IMG/VR virus record: IMGVR_UViG_3300033149_006345 | Location: 1 to 64,000 of that record | Source of the DNA: a virus | Reading direction: 5' to 3' (one strand) | Length of the DNA stretch: 64,000 nt | Shown here: piece by piece, positions 55,534 to 64,000 of the stretch | How the letters are laid out: each line of letters opens with the position of its first letter | Numbering within the stretch: the first letter of the stretch is position 1 | Position numbers and translations under genes: made by a program | Notes under the pieces: model-generated | What the model was told of the DNA's origin: nothing | What the model saw: the letters and a program-made list of their open reading frames with translations, nothing else | The model's database searches: none

Positions 55534-58317
55534 ATGCCTATAGGCACGCCGGATATTTTAGCGAAATTCAAAGGGGATATTAGCAATTTTGAGAGGGCCA
55601 TAGTCCAAAGCTCTTTGGCTGCGGGCAAGTTTGCCGAGCAGATGGCTTCGCATAATAAGACTATGGCTGCCGAGGCTAGGCGTGCGTATCAAGCCGAGAT
55701 GCAGAAGGTTAGAGCACTTAGACAAGCTGCCGCTGCTAGAAGGAGACAAGTAGTTGCGATAGAACGGGCGACACGGGAAATACGCCGGTCTACAAAGGCT
55801 GCGGAGCAACAGAATCATTCCTTTTCCTCTTTTTCTAAGACGTTGGGTACGTCTATTACTCTTTGGTATACCGCTAGAACGGCCATTTACGCCTTTCGGA
55901 ATGCTGTTGAAGATGTCATTTCTATTTACCGCAAAGGAATTGAGGCACTAGACGAGTTCAAAACCAGCGTTATTGGCGTCTCTGCTGTAATGATTCCTTA
56001 CGTTAAGGAGGGCACTACAGCAGTTGAGAAAATGGAATTGGCATTGCGGCACAATACCGAAGCCTTCAAAGACATGGAAATTGTCGCCGCAAAGCATATT
56101 GCTACTGGTAAATCTTTGCAGATGGTTTACGAGGCTTTGGCTGTCAGTGGTGTTTTTGCCTCCAAAGAGGATATTGATAATGTAGCGAAGTTGGCTGATT
56201 TTATTACGTTGTACACCAAGGGCCAGCGCCTTGAAGTCCAATTGATACAGGAAATTAGAGGTTTGATGGATGGGCAAGTCAGGGCGCAAAATAGGTTGGC
56301 ATATACTTTAGATAGGCTTTTAGGTGGTAGTCTGAAAGAGTACGTTGAGAAATGGAAGGAAGCCGGTAGGGATCAAAAAGGACAGTTGGTTGTCTTATCC
56401 GAGATAGTCAACCGTCTTGGTAATATTGACGTTTTGCAGGGGGAAATTCTGAATACTGTTGGTGCCTGGAAGAATACTCTTATAACGATAGGCACCAGGC
56501 TCTTGCGGGAAAGTGTAGTTCAGGCGCATTCTGATATTGTTTCCCTTTTGAAGAGAGTAGTTGGTTACGTCTATGATCTTGAAACTGGTTACACGAGGCA
56601 AGGACGTATTCTACAGTCTATAATTCGAGAGGGTTGGTTGAAAATACGGGATGTTGCGGAAGGCTTTCTTGGTACAGAACTGCGGAATATAAACCAAGTG
56701 ATGGATGAGCTTTTGGCAAAGAGCCAGAAGTTTGTGTTTAATTTGGATGGAAAGAAGATTGGAGAACAATTACGGGCAGGGTTTGAAATAGCTAAAGAGG
56801 CGGTTGAAGGTCTCTTTCTGCTGGTGAAAGCATATTTGGTGTATAAAATCCCGTATTGGGCGGTGAAAGCTGGTGAAGCACTGCTAGCAGCACTTGCTGG
56901 GAGGGCAACAATTGCTGAAGTTGCTGGGTTGTGGGGTTTAGTAACTCTGGTTGTTTATGAGTTAGCAAAAGCGTATAAAGAGGCAGCCAAAGAATCGGAA
57001 ACCCTGCAACGAATAAATGAAAAGCTAGCGCCGATTTTTGAACGATTGGCGAAAGCTATGTCAAATCTTTATGGGGCCGAAGTTGGTCTTGGGGAGGGGG
57101 GTAGAACTCAATTTATTAGGAGACCAATTGCATTTCCCCGTGGTGCAAAATACCCAGAAATATTAGAACGACATGGCGCAAGGGCAATAGCCCCTCCCCC
57201 AAGCATGCGCCCCGCTGGCCCGACTTTTGTAACTCCTGATAAGTGGTTTGAAAAGTATAAAGAAGAGCTGGAAGATACAGTAAAGAAGGAAAAAGAGCTG
57301 ACTGCGGATGACTGGATTACTCGGAGAATAAAAGGACGGGAAGAAGCATTAGAAAATCTATACAAAGCACAAAAAGCACTTTGGCAACTAACGGAAAAGG
57401 AGAGAAGGCGTAGAGAGGAAATAGATAGAATAGTTGCCGAAGGAATAGAGGAAGAGAAGAAAAGAAGGCAAGAAGAATTAGATCAATATGTTTCTGATTT
57501 AGGGGAATATCTTGCCCAGCAAGCTAAATTGGCAGAAGAAAGAGCTAGCCTACAGAAAACTTGGCATTTGGAAGTTATACGTCTTACTAAAGGTGAACTG
57601 GAAGCCAAAAAGGAGGCATTGAAGGAAGAAGAGGAGGCTATTAGGGAGAAGTTTGGCAATGATTTGGAGCTATTAAAGTTATACCATAAGTACAGAGATA
57701 AACTTTTAGAGGAGGAAGTTAGGAAGGATCAGTTAGCCAAAGCTGAAATGCTGTCTAATACCTTCAGCAATTTATCTGAGACTTTTAGGTTGCAGGGGCA
57801 ATATAGCAAAAAGTGGTTTAGGATGCACCAAGCTATGGCCGTCTCTCAAATTATAGTCGATACCTCCAGGGCAATTATGGCTACCTTAGCCAAAGAAGGC
57901 TGGTGGGCTTATGCTTTAGCTGGCTCAATTGCTGCATTGGGTGCAGCACAAATTGCTACCGTTTTACGACAAGAGCCACCGACTGTTACCGGTTTGGCAG
58001 AGGGTGGTGTTAGTCCTGGTGGTTTTAAGTCTTTGGCAGAGACGGTGCTTTCCAAACCAACGTATGTTGTTGCTGAAAGACAAGGTAGACCTGAGGCTGT
58101 GGTTCCATTGGACAAATATGATATATCGAGGAAAGGTAAAGGCGGCGGTGCCGTTGTTGTTGGAGATAGATATCAAGTGACTATTATGGCTGTTGACGCA
58201 AAGTCGCTGTGGGATATGTATACCAGAAACCGCCCTGTATTTGAGGGTATGATTGTTGAAATGTTGAGAAGTGGCAAGTCCAATGTGAAGGCAGCGGCCC
58301 GAAGTGCTGTGAGGTAA
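55534..58317 (+). CDS. Tape measure protein
   Basis: 927 residues, the longest complete gene in the window. It begins with MPIGTPDILAKFKGDISNFERAI, has long helical coiled-coil stretches rich in Ala/Lys/Glu (about 20-100, 590-760) and hydrophobic segments (about 440-490, 775-820), then a Gly-rich end with the SPGGFKSLAETVLSKPTYVVAERQ repeat-like motif seen in siphovirus tape measures. Its length sets the tail length; 927 residues predicts roughly 140 nm. Confidence 0.9.
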   Translation: MPIGTPDILAKFKGDISNFERAIVQSSLAAGKFAEQMASHNKTMAAEARRAYQAEMQKVRALRQAAAARRRQVVAIERATREIRRSTKAAEQQNHSFSSFSKTLGTSITLWYTARTAIYAFRNAVEDVISIYRKGIEALDEFKTSVIGVSAVMIPYVKEGTTAVEKMELALRHNTEAFKDMEIVAAKHIATGKSLQMVYEALAVSGVFASKEDIDNVAKLADFITLYTKGQRLEVQLIQEIRGLMDGQVRAQNRLAYTLDRLLGGSLKEYVEKWKEAGRDQKGQLVVLSEIVNRLGNIDVLQGEILNTVGAWKNTLITIGTRLLRESVVQAHSDIVSLLKRVVGYVYDLETGYTRQGRILQSIIREGWLKIRDVAEGFLGTELRNINQVMDELLAKSQKFVFNLDGKKIGEQLRAGFEIAKEAVEGLFLLVKAYLVYKIPYWAVKAGEALLAALAGRATIAEVAGLWGLVTLVVYELAKAYKEAAKESETLQRINEKLAPIFERLAKAMSNLYGAEVGLGEGGRTQFIRRPIAFPRGAKYPEILERHGARAIAPPPSMRPAGPTFVTPDKWFEKYKEELEDTVKKEKELTADDWITRRIKGREEALENLYKAQKALWQLTEKERRRREEIDRIVAEGIEEEKKRRQEELDQYVSDLGEYLAQQAKLAEERASLQKTWHLEVIRLTKGELEAKKEALKEEEEAIREKFGNDLELLKLYHKYRDKLLEEEVRKDQLAKAEMLSNTFSNLSETFRLQGQYSKKWFRMHQAMAVSQIIVDTSRAIMATLAKEGWWAYALAGSIAALGAAQIATVLRQEPPTVTGLAEGGVSPGGFKSLAETVLSKPTYVVAERQGRPEAVVPLDKYDISRKGKGGGAVVVGDRYQVTIMAVDAKSLWDMYTRNRPVFEGMIVEMLRSGKSNVKAAARSAVR

Positions 58318-58332
58318 ATAGGGGGAAACACT

Positions 58333-58914
58333 ATGGCAAAGTTTCCTGAAGCTGATACCATAGATTTTGTAGCACCTTTGACGATTGTTACTAGGTATTC
58401 GACTGTAGTCAGTCAGCTTCCTGGTGGAACGGAGAAGAGACGAGCTAAATTCACCTATCCGCTGTATGATTTGCAGGTGAAATACGATACTCTTTCTTTA
58501 GCTACTGCTAGAACCCTTTGGCAGTTTTATAAGGATAGGTATGGTGCTCTTCAGAGCTTTTATTTCTATAATCCTGCAACGGATTCTTATGAGGGAGAAT
58601 ATTGTGGGACTGGCAATGGTTCAGCTTTAACTTTTGACATTCCTGGAAAGAATACTTCTTCTCAATCAGTATATGTTAATGGTGTATTGAAGACCGAGGG
58701 AGTTCATTATAATATCGAGACCGGTTCCGGTGCTGAAGGTGCCGACAGGATTGTTTTTACGGCTGGTAATGCTCCAGCATCGGGCAATGTGGTAACTGTA
58801 GATTTCACAGGTAACTACAGGTATAAAGTGCGTTTTGCTGAAGACAAATATACCTTCAGCCAATTTTATAGAGCTTTGGTTTCTGTTGGTATAGCTTTGG
58901 TGGGTGTGCGATGA
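58333..58914 (+). CDS. DUF2460 distal tail protein
   Basis: 193 residues. FTYPLYDLQVKYDTLSLATARTLWQFYKDRYGALQSFYFYNP and the later FTGNYRYKVRFAEDKYTFSQFY match the DUF2460 family of siphovirus tail proteins, which act at the tail tip. First of the lambda-like tip genes after the tape measure. Confidence 0.85.
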   Translation: MAKFPEADTIDFVAPLTIVTRYSTVVSQLPGGTEKRRAKFTYPLYDLQVKYDTLSLATARTLWQFYKDRYGALQSFYFYNPATDSYEGEYCGTGNGSALTFDIPGKNTSSQSVYVNGVLKTEGVHYNIETGSGAEGADRIVFTAGNAPASGNVVTVDFTGNYRYKVRFAEDKYTFSQFYRALVSVGIALVGVR

Positions 58915-59531
58915 GATCTTGGCCATCTTCTTTCATAAATGAACTGCGAGCAGAGGTTAGTCGTGTTTTTGTCTTGGCAAGATTTTCATTTACCTCTGTT
59001 TACAGGGTAACGGATGCGGATAGACCTCTCTATTATAATGGGGAGGAATACACCCCTTTGGCGATGTCCGTGTCTGATGTAACCTATACCCAAGAGTCAC
59101 TTTTGGAATCGGTTACTTTGGAACTGGATAATGCTTCTTTGGAGCAAGTTCCTCGTTTTAATTCAGAAGATGTAAATGGAACCCAAGTTATCATCTATAT
59201 GCAGGCTCTAAATTCAAGCGGCTCAGCAATTGCAACTGTAACTTTGTTTGTTGGCTATATCGATGGTTGGTCTTTGGATGAAACTAGAGTTTCTGTTAGA
59301 CTCAGGTCAGAAGCTTCTCGTTTTGACCAAATGACGCTTCCAAGATATACTCCATCTTGTCGGTGGGTGTTTAAGAGTAGCAGGTGTGGTTATTCTGGGG
59401 GTGCCTCTTGGTGCGATCATAGTTATACCAGATGCAAAGCATTGAATAATGAAATAAACTTTATGGGTTTTCCTGAATTGACTGATTTGGAGACTGTGGA
59501 CATCTGGTGGGGTAGGCAACGTGGAGAGTAG
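58911..59531 (+). CDS. DUF2163 (BR0599-like) minor tail protein
   Basis: 206 residues. It has VRLRSEASRFDQMTLPRYTP, then CRWVFKSSRCGYSGGASWCDHSYTRCKALNNEINFMGFPE. The four or five Cys in that C-terminal block resemble the metal- or cluster-binding lambda gpL-type tail protein. Overlaps its neighbours by four and eleven bases. Confidence 0.85.
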   Translation: MRSWPSSFINELRAEVSRVFVLARFSFTSVYRVTDADRPLYYNGEEYTPLAMSVSDVTYTQESLLESVTLELDNASLEQVPRFNSEDVNGTQVIIYMQALNSSGSAIATVTLFVGYIDGWSLDETRVSVRLRSEASRFDQMTLPRYTPSCRWVFKSSRCGYSGGASWCDHSYTRCKALNNEINFMGFPELTDLETVDIWWGRQRGE

Positions 59532-59976
59532 AGCAAGAATTATAGATTCTATGTTAGAGATTCCATATAAACTTGGTAGTTGGAATCCAGAGGAGGGATT
59601 GGACTGTTTTACTTTTCTGGTTGAATACGGTCGTCGCTGTGGTATAATTGAGTTAGGGGATGCGGAATACCGTATCAAATATGCTGCTAGTAAAGGTTTA
59701 GATCTGTCTAAGTATCCCTACTACTTTAAGCATAAGACATCTTTTGCAATGGAAGTTTTTAGATCGTTTGTACAGGATTATACTGAGGAAGTCGGACTAA
59801 AGAATATAGAGTGTGGTGATATTATTGTTGCAGGCTACTCTGGGCCGGACTTTGATTTCTATTTTTTGATCTACGGTGGCAACTCGGTTTGTTTTGGTAT
59901 GTTTGAAGAGGGCGTCACAGCAATCAATATGTCAATGGTGGATGTTAGAGAGGTAAGGCGATGGGTGGTACCGTAG
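59521..59976 (+). CDS. NlpC/P60-like tail protein, possibly with altered active site
   Basis: 151 residues. GLDCFTFLVEYGRRCG is the NlpC/P60 catalytic-Cys segment (lambda gpK-like), and VECGDIIVAGY-like ECGDIIVAGYSG follows. The usual catalytic His segment (HVGIY-type) reads FYFLIYGGN here, so the His seems replaced by Phe. It may be a structural, non-hydrolytic version. Starts with GTG at 59521 and overlaps the preceding gene. Confidence 0.75.
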   Translation: MESRARIIDSMLEIPYKLGSWNPEEGLDCFTFLVEYGRRCGIIELGDAEYRIKYAASKGLDLSKYPYYFKHKTSFAMEVFRSFVQDYTEEVGLKNIECGDIIVAGYSGPDFDFYFLIYGGNSVCFGMFEEGVTAINMSMVDVREVRRWVVP

Positions 59977-62900
59977 AGAAAGTAGTTGAACCTATCACTA
60001 AAATAGTCGAGCCTGTTGTAGAAGTTGTTAGTGAAGTATTAGAGCCTGTTACAGAAGTCGTTAGCGATGTGTTTGGGACTGATGCTGGTGTGCTGTTATC
60101 TGGAGCTGCTCTTGGTTTTTCTGTTTTTACTGCTTTTGTTGATACGCCCATAAAAGCATTTACTTGGAAATTGTGGGCTGGGGCTGCGGGAGCGGCTGTT
60201 GCTGGTGCTGCTGTTACATATGGTATGTATAAAGGGATGTCGGACATTGCTGATGTTCGAGGAATGGATTCATCCGCTTTTATAGCAGAACAAAAAGGAA
60301 TAAAAGCAAACTTACGTGGCTCGCAAGCTGTAATTCCTATTGTTTATGGTACCCAACGTGTTGGTGGCAATCTCTTGTTTGTTGGTACCTCTGGGGAAAA
60401 CAATAAATATTTGTGGTTGGTATATGGTCTTTGTCATGGTGAAATAGAGGGCTTTGCCCAAGAGGGTGGTACGGATGCTCTCTATTTAGACGACAAATTG
60501 TATACCGAATATGGTGGAAAGGTTTCCTATTGGTTGTACAGAGGAACTTCTAATCAAGGGGTAGATACTCATTTATCTAGTGTTTTCTCTTCATGGGATA
60601 GAGCCTATCGTGGTTTGGCTTATATTGTTATTCGGCTGGAATATGATGAAAAATATTTTACACATATACCTACGGTCAACTGTGTCATAAAGGGGCGCAA
60701 ATTATATGACCCTAGAAATGGTACAACAGGCTATAGTGAAAATGCAGCATTGGCTTTATGGGATTTTCTTACTAATAATTTATACGGGCCGAATCTGGAT
60801 TCTTCTCGTCTTGATGCTACCTCCTTTGGGAATACTGCAACTTACTTTGAGACTACGAAAGGTTGGTCCTTCAATAGAACTTATATAGGAGAACGTAGTG
60901 TAAAAGAAATTATTGATGATATGTTGTTCCATATGCGGGGCTATCTGGTTTGGGGTACGGATAGGAAATATTACCTCCGTTATATGGATCTCAATTATGA
61001 ATCAAGTGTGATGTCTCTTTCGGATGAGGAAAATATTGTTGATGGTTCTCACAGCGTCTCTGATAGCGGTCGGTCTTCTTATTATAATAGTGCCAAGGTT
61101 AATTGGGTTGATGCTGGGAGAAACTATACCTCGGATGCCTTCTACATAACCGAAAGCTCTGTGACTAATGAAGGGGATAGGGTTACCTTAAATGTTGATC
61201 TTCCCGGCTGTATAGACAAAGAAATGGCCAGGGAATTGGGGACATACTACCTGGAGGTCTCTAGGCTAACTAGAACATATAGTATTACTTGCCTGGATGA
61301 AGCTGCCAAATTAGAACCTGGTGATATTGTAACTGTAACCACGGATGTGTTTGGTTGGAACAATCGGCTTTGCCGAGTAATAAACTCCTCAATAAAACCC
61401 AATGGCGAAGTGGCCCTTACTTTGAGGGAGGAAAGTACGAATCTATACGATGCGGATTTGGATTATTCGACTGATTCTGGTCCGTATATTACTCCGCCAG
61501 ATCCGATAGCATTGTCTGCGGTGACAAATGTTAGTGTCGTGGAACAAACAGCCCAGCGTGGAGATGGTTCTTTTAATGTCAGTCTGCGGGTTACCTTTAC
61601 CGCCCCTTCGGACATATATTGGGAGTATGGTGAAATATGGCTTAGTACTGATGATGTAAACTATCGCTATATTGGTAATGCTTATGGAAATCCGGGTTCT
61701 ACTGTGATTTATGATATATCGGCGGAGCAGGCATTAGTTACCCCCAATGATATTGCCTATGTTAAAATATTATCGCATAATATGAATGGTCCTACCCAGG
61801 AACTTGGGGATGTCCCTGCTTACAGTACAAGTGGAACTATTTCTTATCCAATCTATCTATACGCTTTAGGTAGTGGAACTCCTGATAATAATCCAAATAA
61901 TGGTATTGTTTGGCAGGCGGGTGACACACCAGGTGTAACTGTTTACGAAGGTGCCAATCTTAGGGTCAGATTGGGGTACCTTGCTGATGATATATATGGT
62001 CTTCTTGGATATGCTGGAGACGGGACCACTCGTATATTTGAATTGTCTAATAATCAACAAATGATAGCCGGGTGGACATTTGATAACGAGAAGTTTACAT
62101 CACCATCTGGAAGTTTTACCATTGATTCTACTGTTCCATCTTTATATATGGGCAACGCCACAGACTACATGACCGGCACCGGTATATGGATGGGCAATGA
62201 CGGCGGTACGTATAAGGCCCACATGGGTGATCCATCAGGGGATCATTTGAAGTGGGATGGATCGAACCTATACGTTACAGGGTACTTTGTCGGTAGTAGC
62301 GATATTGATACTACTATTTCTGACACCTTCACCATAAATGCTGACCGTGACGACGTAACCACCAGCTTGGTGCTGGGCAGAACCACAGGTGGCGACGCTA
62401 CGATAAGTTGGGATGGCAGTGAGCTGACGACTGATATCAATGTAGATGTTGACGGTAGTCTGGATCAGATCGCCACCAAAGAGTACGTGGATTATTCCGT
62501 AACCAGCCTCGGAGCGTCGTACTATATGCTGGATACAGCCTCCGGCGTCAGCGATTATAAGCTGTGTTCGCTTACTCCATCTTCCGATGCAGAAACATAT
62601 CTGGAAGCATCTGGTTTGGCAGATGGTGATTATATCGGTGGCTGGATTTCCCCTGATGGGGAAGCTCCAAATGTACTGCTGACGGGTACATTCAACTTCT
62701 ATCTCGTTGCTGAAAAGACCACAGGTACAAAGACTCTGAAGTTGTACTGGAAGATGTACGAGAGGAAGTCGGATACGACTGAAGTGTTGATCGGCACCTC
62801 TTCCACCAGCATAGAGGTAACCAACAGCAAGGATGCTTTTGTTATCCCTTTGACGCTTACCTCTGATTATATACCAGACAGCCTTTCAAGGATTGTGGGT

Positions 62901-64000
62901 AAGATATACGCTTCCGTGACTGGTAGTGGCAATGCGCCTACGGTGCGAATTTATTACCGTGGCGATACCGGATCACGGTGGGATATACCTGCCAATAGCG
63001 AAGTTTTCAAGAATATCTTCGTGCCGTACAGCGGTGCGGTGCAAGATGTGGATTTAGGAAGTTACGATATAAAGGCGACGATGGCTGAGTTTACTGGTTT
63101 GGCCGCTGGTTCCGCCACCATATCCGGCAATGTGGATATAACCAGCGGTGGTGATCTCACAGTTGGCTCCAACATATTCTTCGTCGATGCCTCACAGAGC
63201 AACGTGGGTATAAACTGTGCCCCTGACGCTCAGTTTGACTTGGACGTAGCTGGCAACTTGCGTGCCCAGGGTTGGATAGTTGGCAAGCATGCCATTCAGC
63301 TATCTGGGGCATTGATGATATGTCATTTTGATGGCCCTGAGCCGTATGAAACGGATTACACTGGTAACCCCACAGGGCATATGGGTCAGGTAGCAACTGT
63401 GAGCGGTGGTGTGATATACCGACCTGGGAAGTTTGGAAAGGCGGTGCAGATTGCTGAGGCGACGACTAATTATATTGGCAACCCACAAGCGGAAAATGAC
63501 CTTGGGTGGTGGGAGACTGTAGATACTGGCGTTACTCGAAGCACAGACAGACCATATATCGGCTCTGCATGTTTCCGATTTGAAGATGATGGAACAGACT
63601 ATGTTAATTTAGTTTCTCCAACAATCTCGACTAGTGGTGAACAAGACTGGACATTTTCATTATGGTATCGAGTAGATAATGGGGATTGGCAACAGTTTAC
63701 TCGTTCGGTTACTACTTCAACTGGAGCAACATGGATCAAATTTAATATTTACCGAGCGCAAAGTAATGGTAATCTAGCTTTACGGGTTGACGACTCAAAC
63801 GGCAGACTGATTGAGGTTGCAATTGCTACTGGTGGCACTTACTACTATGTGGATGCATGCCAAGCTGAGCAGAAAGCATACCCTACACCATATTGTTGTG
63901 GTGATTTGGGTGATGGTCATAGCTGGAGCGGTACTCCCCATGCGAGCACTAGCAGTAGGACTCAAGGATTACTTTATTACGACAATGTGGGTTTGTCCGA
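59961..64000 (+). CDS. J-like tail tip / host-specificity protein, runs off the window
   Basis: At least 1346 residues, open to the end. The first ~90 residues are unusual: VEP-rich repeats (KVVEPITKIVEPVVEVVSEVLEPVTEVVSDVF) then two hydrophobic Ala/Gly-rich segments. After that comes the tip-attachment core: RGSQAVIPIVYGTQRVGGNLLF, GLCHGEIEGF, LYLDDKLY, YFETTKGWSFNRTYIGERSVKEIIDDML (about 250-330) and a FnIII-like region (about 520). From about residue 700 it becomes Gly/Ser/Thr/Asp-rich with fibre-like repeats including IATKEYVDYSVTSLG, and the DNA is more GC-rich. It should bind the host receptor and hold the fibre. Confidence 0.85.
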   Translation, partial: MGGTVEKVVEPITKIVEPVVEVVSEVLEPVTEVVSDVFGTDAGVLLSGAALGFSVFTAFVDTPIKAFTWKLWAGAAGAAVAGAAVTYGMYKGMSDIADVRGMDSSAFIAEQKGIKANLRGSQAVIPIVYGTQRVGGNLLFVGTSGENNKYLWLVYGLCHGEIEGFAQEGGTDALYLDDKLYTEYGGKVSYWLYRGTSNQGVDTHLSSVFSSWDRAYRGLAYIVIRLEYDEKYFTHIPTVNCVIKGRKLYDPRNGTTGYSENAALALWDFLTNNLYGPNLDSSRLDATSFGNTATYFETTKGWSFNRTYIGERSVKEIIDDMLFHMRGYLVWGTDRKYYLRYMDLNYESSVMSLSDEENIVDGSHSVSDSGRSSYYNSAKVNWVDAGRNYTSDAFYITESSVTNEGDRVTLNVDLPGCIDKEMARELGTYYLEVSRLTRTYSITCLDEAAKLEPGDIVTVTTDVFGWNNRLCRVINSSIKPNGEVALTLREESTNLYDADLDYSTDSGPYITPPDPIALSAVTNVSVVEQTAQRGDGSFNVSLRVTFTAPSDIYWEYGEIWLSTDDVNYRYIGNAYGNPGSTVIYDISAEQALVTPNDIAYVKILSHNMNGPTQELGDVPAYSTSGTISYPIYLYALGSGTPDNNPNNGIVWQAGDTPGVTVYEGANLRVRLGYLADDIYGLLGYAGDGTTRIFELSNNQQMIAGWTFDNEKFTSPSGSFTIDSTVPSLYMGNATDYMTGTGIWMGNDGGTYKAHMGDPSGDHLKWDGSNLYVTGYFVGSSDIDTTISDTFTINADRDDVTTSLVLGRTTGGDATISWDGSELTTDINVDVDGSLDQIATKEYVDYSVTSLGASYYMLDTASGVSDYKLCSLTPSSDAETYLEASGLADGDYIGGWISPDGEAPNVLLTGTFNFYLVAEKTTGTKTLKLYWKMYERKSDTTEVLIGTSSTSIEVTNSKDAFVIPLTLTSDYIPDSLSRIVGKIYASVTGSGNAPTVRIYYRGDTGSRWDIPANSEVFKNIFVPYSGAVQDVDLGSYDIKATMAEFTGLAAGSATISGNVDITSGGDLTVGSNIFFVDASQSNVGINCAPDAQFDLDVAGNLRAQGWIVGKHAIQLSGALMICHFDGPEPYETDYTGNPTGHMGQVATVSGGVIYRPGKFGKAVQIAEATTNYIGNPQAENDLGWWETVDTGVTRSTDRPYIGSACFRFEDDGTDYVNLVSPTISTSGEQDWTFSLWYRVDNGDWQQFTRSVTTSTGATWIKFNIYRAQSNGNLALRVDDSNGRLIEVAIATGGTYYYVDACQAEQKAYPTPYCCGDLGDGHSWSGTPHASTSSRTQGLLYYDNVGLS

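Overview
The window is an internal segment of a large tailed-phage genome (or a prophage of one), morphologically siphovirus-like and infecting a bacterium. The evidence is a complete HK97-type head module, a lambda-like long non-contractile tail module, strong GGAGG-type ribosome binding sites, intrinsic terminators and sigma70-like promoters. Host phylum cannot be fixed from the sequence. Frequent ATA, AGA and AGG codons and an AT-rich composition are visible throughout. No rRNA, tRNA, CRISPR array or insertion sequence was seen. The left gene is cut or nearly cut by the window start, and the last gene runs off the right end.

Layout. (1) 0-7.7 kb, minus strand: a tightly packed operon with a repeat-domain acidic protein, a DUF3150 protein, a Ycf35-like DUF1257 protein, DUF2997, a Ycf46-like AAA+ ATPase, an orphan HigA-like regulator and unknowns. 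(2) 7.7-8.25 kb: divergent control region with 23-bp repeats and a sigma70-like promoter carrying a perfect 16-bp palindrome over its -10. (3) 8.25-11.7 kb, plus strand: an early-type operon of small unknown and zinc-ribbon proteins, closed by a terminator. (4) 11.7-12.2 kb: a second control region with the same repeat family and a dense array of palindromes. (5) 12.2-13.95 kb, plus strand: four more small genes and a terminator. (6) 13.95-15.66 kb: a long non-coding region with GT-rich degenerate repeats and a regular six-copy array of about 56 bp, ending at a terminator for the opposite strand. (7) 15.66-27.1 kb, minus strand: nucleotide and regulatory genes (Macro-SLOG fusion, MT-A70 methylase, thymidylate-synthase-like protein, DUF1599/Nmad1, zinc-ribbon and membrane microproteins, paired winged-helix proteins, a tandem ribbon-helix-helix protein). 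A strong hairpin cluster lies inside the larger winged-helix gene. (8) 27.2-36.45 kb, plus strand: small and large terminase (the large one interrupted by an intein exactly in Walker A), an S-adenosylmethionine decarboxylase, portal, prohead protease with a long C-terminal extension, major capsid protein and small head proteins. (9) 36.4-52.2 kb: a 16-kb island of about ten glycosyltransferases, three methyltransferases and a sulfotransferase-like protein, placed between the head genes and the connector genes. (10) 52.2-64 kb: connectors, tail terminator, tail tube, G/GT chaperones with an A AAA AAG frameshift site, tape measure, DUF2460, DUF2163, NlpC/P60-like and J-like tail-tip proteins.

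Working picture. The rightward late transcript builds the virion, and the embedded island probably makes or attaches a decorated (methylated, possibly sulfated) glycan to virion or host surface. The leftward and early operons hold replication, regulation, nucleotide metabolism and probable host take-over genes. Unusual points are the island itself, the intein with a degraded endonuclease motif, a polyamine-synthesis gene beside terminase, two or three apparent frameshifts at A-runs (one of them a canonical tail-chaperone signal), and several unexplained repeat and palindrome arrays in the control regions.
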